DNA from: Aurelia coerulea | Lineage: Eukaryota > Cnidaria > Scyphozoa > Semaeostomeae > Ulmaridae | DNA: 64,000 bases | Assembly (NCBI GenBank): GCA_039566865.1 | Contig: CM076959.1 | Coordinates: 14,491,501-14,555,500 of the forward strand | Reading direction: 5' to 3' | Shown: in pieces, positions 49,801 to 60,900 of the stretch | How the letters are laid out: every line of letters begins with the position of its first letter | Position numbering within the stretch: position 1 is the stretch's first letter | The notes under the pieces: model-generated | Databases searched by the model: none | Told to the model about the DNA's origin: nothing | Seen by the model: the letters and a program-made list of their open reading frames with translations, nothing else | Made by a program: the position numbers and the translations under genes

Positions 49801-52800
49801 TAGTCTCTTGCACACTGACTTTCTGGGCGATGTTTTGTTTTATTCTTTTATTATTATTTTAACAGTAGATGCACAGTAGGAACGTCTGCGATGTCACAGT
49901 GGGAACAAGTTCGCAATGACGCAGAAACAACGACTCAAGTGGCAAGCATTCTTGCGATGAGGCCGCATTTCCCACGATCAATGTTCATCGCGCAGTGTGA
50001 ACTAAAATCAGCTGTAACTTAGCTATTCTTTTTGATATGTGGCCTACGTAAAATGAATTATTGATGGTTGGAACATGGAAGCGACGAGCAAATTGATGAA
50101 GATTTGGCGACGAAGCCACATTGCCTGTGATCAGTATATATATTCGGAATTAGGCATTGTGCGACGAGAAGCGACGAGCATTGGCTTTCGGAATTAGGCG
50201 TAGTTACCCCTCTTTTAAGTCGTGCGACGAGTAGCAACGAGCGAATTGATGAAGATTTGGCGACGAAGCCACGTTGCCTGTGATCAGTATATTCATTGTG
50301 CATTAGGAATTAGGCGTAATTACCCCCTCTTTTAAGTCGTGCGACGAGAAGCGACGAGCACATTGATGAAGATTTGGCGACGAAGCCACGTTGCCTGTGA
50401 TCAATATATTCATTGTGCATTCGGAATTAGGCTTAATTATATCTCTTTTAAGTTGTGCGCTGTTATGTCGTCAGCTCTTCTCGATATAACGGCTTTAGCT
50501 CTCAATACCACAGTACTTAGCGCGTAGTGACTAATTTACAAGTATTCTTTTTTCTTGTTTTTCTTTTTGTTTCTTGTCCTGGTAGTGTTTATTGTTTTTG
50601 TTACATGTGAGACTATGAGGTAGTCACTCTACTTTGCTCCTTGTGTTATCGTCCCTGTAGTGTTGTATAGTTGTATAGATTGTAAGAATTTTTTTTTCTT
50701 TTTTATATATTCCATTAAAAAATTACAATACACGATTACTAAATACCATACCTACAGCTATCGCTACTCTACTACAGAGACGATACCCCAAGGAGCAAAA
50801 TGTTTTGTCTACCCAGAGGTCATAGCATAAAAGAAAGATGAATAAAATGACAAACAGAGCTGCAAGTTAAGGCATCTTGCAACGAAATAATTACGAGTGA
50901 AGATTTGGAAGGTTTAGAACCAAGAAAGGGAATGTACAATCTATTATTTGGTTGCAAGCTTCCTTAAGACACCACATAATTACAATCAAACATAGCTATT
51001 AAAAGCAGACACATACAGAAGGGATTTGGGTGCTCTATTCAGGGATTCCAGTAACTTTCAGCCAAAGCGTTCTGTTTCAGAAATGTACTTGATGGTTAAG
51101 TTTAATATTAATTTTTTGGTTTCCAAGGGCAAATTTTTGTTTCCGTACAGAATTTCAATTTTAAGAATTTTATCTGGATATATAGAAAACTACCACAGTA
51201 GCTACTTCATAAATTAATGTCCTTCATGTCCATTGGCAGTTACGCAATGCTAACTTGGTTTGCAAAGAGAAAAGAAACAAAATAAAGTCAGTACTTTCCA
51301 CCGAATCATGCTTTAAAAGTGTTGTACTGAAGCGCAATTTGGTCTGATGTTTACTTTTCAAATGTGTGGTCAACAAAACTAATGAATCGCCCATTGACTT
51401 GAATTCTAGCAAATGGGCACATTCTAAAGAGCTATTCTATATCATCTGAATGCTCAATCCTACCCGATACAGCATAGGTTTCAAATCTTTAAAAAGGCTG
51501 GTGTAAAATTGAGTGACCTATTTCTTTGAACTGAATGACTTCGGAGAAACTTTAGCTATCTCTCTATAATTCTCCCGTTGGACTTTTCTGAAATCTTCAA
51601 TATTTTCAGAATTAGAGTGTTTTTCTTACTTTTCAAGAAATCAAGAAAAATTTTCAAAAAAATTTTAAACCATCGTAGTTTCTAAACCATGTGACACAAC
51701 ATGAAATAATTTCGAAGAAAACCATAGTTTATGAATGCCTACAATATGGCATCAAGCAAAAGTCTGCCACTCATCTGGTTTATGATTTAGAAATTTGATG
51801 ACGTCACATCCTCAAATGAGTTGAAACGTAAGATACGCTGTAATTTCGCAAAATATTCAAAACTTCTGAAAAGTACAACGGTAGAATTATAGATAAGTAT
51901 CTAAAGTTTCTTTCAAGCCATTCAATCAGAAGAAATAGGTTATTGAATTTTACACCAACCTTTTTACGCCGAGTTAAAGATCTGAAACCTATGCTACCCG
52001 ATTCCAAATATCAGAACCTTTCTACAGTTTCTCTTATTTTGTTTGCATTTCTTTTCAGGCAATCGTAGTTCCTGCTTTTGAAACTTTCCAATACAAACTG
52101 GACTTCCCACACACGAAAGAAACATTATTGAAGCTTCTAGATTCAGGAATTATATCAACGTTTCGGTGAGTCATCGTTTTACTTTTCTATTACAGTAAAA
52201 ACCCGCACATAAGAACCTTCATCTATTAAGAACCTACAGCCTGAAATCATATATTTTGTACCCAATGGATAAGAACTATTTCAGCCTGATATCATAACTA
52301 GGTTCTTAATAAAGGGTTTCATTCATTCATTGGGAAATAAATGCAATCTGTTTGCCAATCAACCTCTTTCGTGAACTCCAAAACATTACTTGCAGAACTG
52401 TGATAGGCAGGGCCTGCAGGGGTAAACTGGCTAAGCTTGGGTTGAAATGGAGAGGGCCAAGAGTGTAAATAAGATTAAGATTGACATATTTCCTTATATT
52501 AAGAACCTACAGCCTGATTACTGGATGTGCCTCATTGCATAAGAACCTAAACAGGCTGAGGGGGGTACTTAGTATATTTTGCTGACGGGATGTGCACTCC
52601 TTTCCGGGTATCGTTTTTGCCTCTTTGTTCTAACGCCGGGTATCAAAAGAAGGCAATCTTTCTAAAGCCGGTTGTCAACAGTGATATTTCATTGTTTTTC
52701 GACGAATTTTTGCGTTTTGGTGTATGCTTTTCACCGATTTTTACGTTTTGGGGTATGCTTTTCACCGTTTTTCTCTAAAGTCGGCTATCATTTCGAGGGA

Positions 52801-53739
52801 AATTTCTAAAGCCGGGTGGAAAATGTTTTTCTTGGTGTGCACACCCCCGTACAATTGAAAGTCAAGTACCTCCTCCCCCGGGATTATTACCTGACTGAAG
52901 TTTCAAAAGCAAGGCAATGCAAGAACCCCACCACCTCCATTGGTTGATCGAACATTTCATCTTGACTTCTGACATATTCTCTTCTAATTGTATGTAGCCT
53001 TTCTGGGATTTTGCATAACGGCTAGAAATTATTGGTCTTTGATGATGATGCAGACAATCAAATTTTGCAAATATTGCTGCCTTACAGTATTGATTGACTG
53101 TATCAACGTTGAGATTACATGAAAGTACATGACTAGAGGATTGAAATAAGACTAAAACGAAAATTATCGGACCTTTCTGCGCAGAGAAACATTGCTGTGA
53201 AAATTCAGTCCTGGCCGCGATATTCCGGAAGTACTCGTGCAAAAAAATCAAGGAATTAGGCCAAACTTCAAAATCATTTTCTTGGTTATCCGTTGTTCAG
53301 TTTAAAAAATGTTTGTGTCTCATAAACATTCAGAGTGTACTTGATGATATGGGCAAAGCAAATCGCTTTGTCTCCGCGGAAACCTTAATCTTTTATCTTA
53401 CAAAATTCTTCCTTGCTCATAACATCACGACTTGTTCATTTTTTTCCAAAGGTATTCAGTGTGGCCAAAAGGTCACAGGCCGACAAATTTTGAAAAATGG
53501 AGAGTTAGTAGCAGTAACTATAAGGTGAGGTTGTTGTTTTCACAAAAATAGTGAGCTTGATATGTTATCTGTAAAATAACAGTTTAGTAAAGTGACCCAT
53601 TGGTTTAAGACCGCTTCATTTTGGGGCGTTGCAGTCGTTGGAGTCACTTGGGTTTGTTTACATCACAGTTAAAATCAATTAACTACAACGAAATATAAAT
53701 AATAATTTATGGCTGCCATGACATGATGTCATCGCGTTC

Positions 53740-53837
<98 letters not shown>

Positions 53838-56800
53838 TACCATATTTATACAGGATAGCCTTGTCAGTAATTGTCTTACTGCTATCACGAAGGGTCCTGT
53901 TAAAATTAAAGTTTGTAAAATAAAGGGATGAAACTTACAAGAGGCAAGAGTAAAAACTCTAAAAACCTTAATAACAATCATGTTCTGAATTTAAAAACAA
54001 AGTGTATCTATTTTCCTTTTAAAATTGACAAAGTACTTTTCATTTCTGACATCACTTGATAGGTTGTTGTAAATCGACGCTCCTTGAAAAGCGAAAGTTT
54101 TTCTACCCGACTCGCTTCTCGCTTTTCTCACGCTTCTCGCGACTCGCTTCTCACTTCCAACTACGGCAGCCACTTGCATCAATGGTAAAATAGACATCAA
54201 ATTCAAGAAAAGAAGAAGACAGGTGTCTCAGAAAGAAGAAGTCCCTCCACCTTACAGTAGATGATTGACTCTAACGAAACGCGCAAATTTATGAAACACC
54301 CAAAGATACCACGAGGGTTATGTAGTATACCAGATCTGCTCTTCGTGTTGCAAATGGGAGTACTTCTTTCCAAGACATCCGCTACAAACACTACAAATAA
54401 AACGAAAAATATTGCTGCTGTTTTGTGCTTGAATTTAATTTGAAAACCTCGGGTCGCTTGGGTTATTATTATTGTATATGACACAACGCCCCTGACGACC
54501 CTCCCCCCCCCCAGTTTCTTTCTCAATGACCCAGTCGCTGGCGTTGTTGAGTCAACGTTCACACTCAGTCTTTTGGGTCTTTCAGTCCTGCACTCCCAAA
54601 GACCCTCAACCCCAGCAACTGCAACGACCTAATGTGAACCAGGCCTAAATTGCACCAGCAATCCTGGCTAGGAAATTTATCTGATAACACAGATTAAACA
54701 TTTCTAAAGGTTCTTCAAAACTATATATTCGTAACAAACAAATGTGGAGGGCGAAGTCGTTGATCGCTAGATCAAAAATATAGCTCCTTGATTGGCTGTG
54801 ATGCAAAATGTAAACAAACCCAAACTGCTATTGTTACAAAATTTACCCCTGCTTCTTGTTCCTAAGAGAAACTCTTTATGGGCAGAAAGTGTTCGCATTT
54901 CGTGGAGTGAAAACCTGCAATGAACTTAAGCCGCAAGGCCAAGCAAGCTCCGTTTTTCTTCTTTCAAAAAATTCAAAAAAATTGTAAATAAATCATCACG
55001 TTACTTAATTTCTTTTTGAACAATTAGATTCTATTTTAAAATCTTTTAGCACGGCCGCCCCTTGAAAATGAGTCTTGCTATCTGACAGGGCTACCTAGCC
55101 TGCACAAAGACTTAGATCGCGGAGGAGGAGAGGAATGAAAGGAAGTTCCTTTCTTTCCTCGCCTCCCCTGTGATCCAAGTCTGCGCGCATGCTAGGGCTG
55201 CCATGCATGAAGAATTTTAAGATGAAAACAAGAAATGAGCATGAATCATAATAACTTTTATATCTCTCGTATTTTAATGCAGATTGACTGGGAGCCTGAC
55301 TTTGAGCCTTACATCATGGTCAAAAGAGATTCGACGCCACTTTATGATCAAAGATTCGTTGGATTTGGCTGGAACAAAGTCTCTCATATCATGCACCTTC
55401 ATGCTTTGAAGTAAGAATTTGAAGGGTCTATACAAGGTTTAAAAGGGCAGTCAGACGTGACGTTGCGCGGGACATTTTCATTGTATTTGTATGAAAAGTG
55501 CTTAGGCTTAGCATCGACTCGTCAATGGAGATTTTGAATGGGATTATCGCACATTTCAATCCATCTCCATCGACGTTGTTCTTGACAATCTCAAGGATTT
55601 AATTGACAGGTATTGTTCGTCTATGTCGATTTCATGTATTTGCAAAGGTATTTTATCTATCACAAATTCCTGACAGTCGTAAACAGCGATTTTGCTGAAG
55701 CAACTTTGAAGCTGCGAAGAGATAATCTACAAGTCGAAGTGGGCAAGAAACTCACCAAAGAATATGGTTTTTGAGTCAGATCTATGATGCTTGGTGAAAC
55801 CGAAAGGTGAATAGAACCTTCCCAAACACTACTGGATTCATTGCTCAATTAATTTCATCAGAATTACAGCTAACAAAGAGGTACAGTAGATATGTTTTGG
55901 CATTTAGGCCTATACGAATTGGATTGTGACACGCAGAATCTGCTACCCGCGTTTCGCGTCTGACTACCCTTTTAAGCTTACATTTGCCAAGAGCAAAACA
56001 ATCTAAAAATGTCCCATTCAAATCGATGTCACACATGCGCTATCAGCAATGGATACCGAAAGAAGCAGTGCTGTGTCTAAGTGTTTTCTCTGCTCTATTT
56101 ATAGAGAAGCCTATTTACCACTGCACGATCCCCTTAAAGGTAATGTGTCCATGTAAGTACAGCTGCGTATACACTCTTGTCAAAATTTGCTGATGCGATG
56201 CTGACGAAGAGCCTCGAAGAGCGCACTGTGATTGGTAGAATTTAACTGATCACATAAGAAACTAGAATTAAATTTCACAACGAGGCTGCCTGCTGTGAGA
56301 CTTCGGGTTCAGCTCTGGAATCGCAACCGTAAGTAAGTCATCAGTCTGCTTATCTTAGAGCTGGCAATCTTTCTACGTTTACGGCAAATGTTCACATGAA
56401 ATATCACGTGCAAATAGCCAAGTCGCTGTACTTACATGGACACATTACCTTTAATATTAAACGGAAAAATCTCGGACGTTAGTATTGTCAGGCATCCCAA
56501 ACGTCGTAGAATTTGAACGTCAAAAATTTTGTGAAGTCCGAAACAGTTCAGTTCAGCTCAGTTCCTTTAATTCTAATATTCTACTACATACAAATTCGTA
56601 ACTAAATATATTTTACTCAAAATTAAATAAAGACAAATTTTACTTTATCAATGAAATAAAATTCAAAAATACAATTCAAAACAAAGGAGGGATTTGCATG
56701 CAGGGAATTTCTTACAGGAGGAGCTCTCTCAATAGATAAATTAATCGAGGAGAGAGCACCCCCTTAGTTAAGAACTTAGCGTATGTTCGAAAAATTGTGC

Positions 56801-57882
56801 TTCAATTCAATTTGCAGAAAGTCGTTGCTTGAACATGTTAAAGGGGCTCAGTCGTCAAACAGTAAACAAATCCGTAAACTCGCACGTGTCGGGGACTATC
56901 CATTGTTCATCCATTGTTCTCTGCAGTTTGTTTGGTGGCTTCACCCAAGCCACAAAAAAAGTGATCGTTAAAAATCCACTTATATCCGAGCAATCGTAGA
57001 AGATATGAATGTTTGGTTTGTTCCTTATTAGTGAAGTACAAGGATTAATGCCCAAACAGCAACTTTCATTTTGAAAAAAATACGAAAATCCTGTGTGATA
57101 TCACCTTTCAAAAAACTGCAAAAATCATCCTTTTGTTTACATTTTGACGACGGAGCCCCTTTAAGATCTTATGACTGATAGTTGATGGATAACAAATGCA
57201 GTTTAACTTGATGACGGAAGGTAATTGCAGAACATGCTTGTTTGATTGAGGTAGGAATGCTGTTCCAAGATTTTGCACCTGCATACCTGACATATTTCAA
57301 GCCATATTGCAGAGTGTTTTTACGTGTCAGAAAAATGTCACCTTTACATGTTTGGCTGGTATCATGTTGATGAACATGTGGAAGCAAATAAAACACTCAT
57401 GAAAATAAGAAGGTGAGATCCTATTGACAGATTCATAGACAACATTTGCAATCGAAAGTTTTAGACATGCAGCTGTGCTGAAATCTTCAGGAGAGAAAGA
57501 CTCATCCCGGAAGGAAAGTATTCTGGACTGCCTGTACAACGTTTCTACAAAACGAATTTTGAAAATTTATCTGCGTTTACCGATTTGTATGCATGAAAAA
57601 CCTGCAAACGTGGATATCCTCTACCCGTTGATTAAAAATTTGTCAGGTCAAATTTAGGGAAAACCACACAAATTGTGATTTCTAACGTTTTATCACAGAA
57701 TAGAAATTGCTTTAGATTAGTGATAAGGATTTAGGTTGCTGAAATTGGGACCCTTTATCTACATAGTTGTAGGAGAGTTGTCATGAAGTAAGTTTTTTCG
57801 AGACGGTAGTATGTTTAAAGTAGTGGAGACCTGGGTCAATTGTAATACTTGTTGGCAAATCAGCCTTATCGTGTAAGTAATG

Positions 57883-57960
<78 letters not shown>

Positions 57961-60900
57961 CACTTTACTTGCAGTTGGATAAACTAACGTAGTTTATGCC
58001 AGAAGGCACAAACTAATAAATACCAACGAACTTCAACTAATTTACAGCAATACTATTAATATCTCTTGGAATGAAATACGCCTTAGTTGCCATCACGTGG
58101 AACCAATTTTTGTAACGCTATGATAGTTTTAAAATCGGTAGTCAAGTGTTATAATTGCCCCGTGACACTGGGGCGATAGTAACACATGGTTGGAGCAATT
58201 GTTGCAAATCTTTAAAATCAGTACAGATGATTATTGTACGACTCTGTATAATGGCTTGAAAGGAAATTCAGATCCGTTTCTACAACTGTATTTTGGTCAT
58301 TTTTTTAATATTTTGATTAATTTCTTTCGAACCTTAAAGGAAATCTGTCATGCATTTGATTGGGTGATAATGACAATACAAAAAATAGAAAGTTTGAATG
58401 TCTGCTGATCCTACTGACTTTCGATAGTGATAACGATCAGCCCACTTTCGTTTCAAATACACATATTCACAAAGAAATCCGTTGTGTTGAGCTTTGACTT
58501 TGTTGCAGTCAATCAGATACGTGACATACTGCCTTTAACAACATCATTCCAGGCGATTTCATTCTCCCAAGGAGATAACACTTGCCAAAATGTGTTGAAA
58601 TCATTGCTGTAAGGCAGATGTGTTGGGAAAGTTTGGTCGTGATTTAGGCCTGTTTTGAAGGTTTCTTGAAGGGGCTTCTCAAGAAATTCCTTAATAATTT
58701 CTGGATGGAGTGGCGGATTTCAGTTAGGTAAAATTGAAAATCTATTTCAACGTGTCCACTATGAATTGTGGCGTAGTGATTGACTTTGCAGCCAGAGCAT
58801 TCAGGCGGACAGGGTTCGATACCCGGTAGAGCCCCATCACTTGAGCGTCATGACAAGGGGTTGCGGACTCAATTACTTCTACCATCCCAGCGCTTGGCGC
58901 TAAAAACCCGCAACTTCACCTTCACCTTCACCATAAAATGATACGTTTACCAACATTGCCGTCTTGATATGCAGGGAATGGAGAGATCCCTTTAGTTCTT
59001 TTTTGATTTCATCCTCTTGGGACTTAGGCCTCGGGTTCCCTCTCGCGTAGGAAATGTAACTCACGCTTGTTTTTCCCTTAACTCTTGTTTATCTTAGGGT
59101 ATAAATTACTGTTTATCTCTTAATTAATTGCTGATGATGAACCTAGACAGGTTCGAAACGTACAACATGTTTAATTCAATAATTTCTTAACCGTTTATGT
59201 CTACTGATTTATGTCAACTATCGATTTGTGTCAACTACTGATTTTGTCAACCACCGATTTTTGTCAACTTTACTGGAATGTCTATATGAAGAATAATGAA
59301 ATATACAATGATTGTCGTCGCTTGTCTCATCCTTCGATTTCTGGTCAAACTGCGCTTTCCACCCGAATGGAGAGATCTTCTCGATAGTGTAAACGCAATG
59401 TTGGAACCGTACGGTTTGTCAAATCATTTAAACGCGCTATTACTTGAAATGATGCTGTATGGTGATGAAAGGTTTTCTGTTGATTCTAATACAGAGATTC
59501 TTAAGGCAACTTTAAAATACATAAATGCAACACAACGCTTTGAATAAAATGCTGCTACTAATGATTAGCTGCTGCTACCTGCAAGGGGGACGTAGTTTTA
59601 TTGTAGAGTAGCTACGTGTATTGTCTGGTATTGTTTTTTTGCTCCGTATTTATTAGTAGTTTTTAACTTTATGTTATGGCCGCAGGGTAGACACAGTATT
59701 TTGCTCCCTCTGGTATCGTTTTAGTGGTATAATAGAGTAATATTATAAGTGGTGTAACTATTAATTATGTTATCGTAGCTTTTGATTTGATTATATATAA
59801 AAATGGTCGCCTTTCAAATGGGAATTATTTTTATTGGTTATCTGAATTAACAGTTTTCATCCTTTTCATGTCTGTTCTATTTTCATTTTAGGTACGATTT
59901 CATAGTTGCTCATGATTTGTTTATTGTTCATATGCCGCATGCACCATCGTTTGATCTGATGAGCTTCCGACATAACAGGAATTATCGCAAGTATGTATTT
60001 CCGTTTTAACTTTTTTAAATTTTAAATTGTTGTGCAGGGTGTCCCAAAAACATTATGCCCCGTTTGCCTGAAGATTTTGACGAAACGGCAAAAGATTCTC
60101 GCCAAACTTTTGCATGATGTTGCTCTTCAGATATTCAATTAAAGTTTGGTACAATTCCCATAAAATTCCTTTGAAAAATGATGGAGATATGGCTTTCAGG
60201 AGACCAAATTTGCCTGTTTACTGAATCCAGCGGTCGGTAATTTTGTCTAACTATTTTGCAGCAATTAATAGCTTAATGGGTGATATGAAACAGCAGCCTC
60301 CAATGTCATAACTCTTGTGAAAGTTCCGATAATCTTCAGAGAGTTCAATTATTTCGTACCTCGCATGAAGCTATTTATCGCTACAACAGCAGTCTCCAAT
60401 GTCATAACTCTTGTGAAAATTCCGATAATCTTCAGAGAGCTCAATTATTTCGTACCTCACATGAAGCTATTTATCTCTACCAAATAGTAAGACAAAATGG
60501 CCGACCGCTGGTTTCTGTCGTCAGGCAAACTTGGTCCTCTGAAGGTCCTAGCTCCATCATTTTTCAACGGATTTTTACGGGGATGGCAGCTAACATTATT
60601 CGAACATCTGAAGAGCAACATCATATAAAAGTTTGGTGAGCATCTTTTGCCACTTTGTCGCAATCTTCAGGCAAATGGGGCACAGTTATTTTGGGACACC
60701 CTGTAAAGAATCCACAGGGGGTCTATGAATGTCGGCAAAGACCGTAGTTTTGGTTACTTTGGTTCCCTGTGATCCGGATTATGAAAGCAACAAGCCAGCT
60801 GTGTAATTTGATACAGATTCTATCATCGTTGCGGTCGCCTGCTATTGTTACAGTAGATTACTGATTACTGATTGCTGATTTCTGATTACTGATTACTGAG

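Noticed and set aside
53320..53451. An earlier acceptor for LARGE exon 19, at the AG near 53332 or the CAG at 53459
   Set aside because: Only the acceptor at 53451 restores the split arginine codon and the YSVWPKG sequence.
53741..53836. Open frames with poly-asparagine or poly-tyrosine
   Set aside because: They are only translations of the (AAT)n microsatellite, with no gene context.
57781..57963. Poly-isoleucine frame
   Set aside because: It is a translation of an (AAT)n tract.
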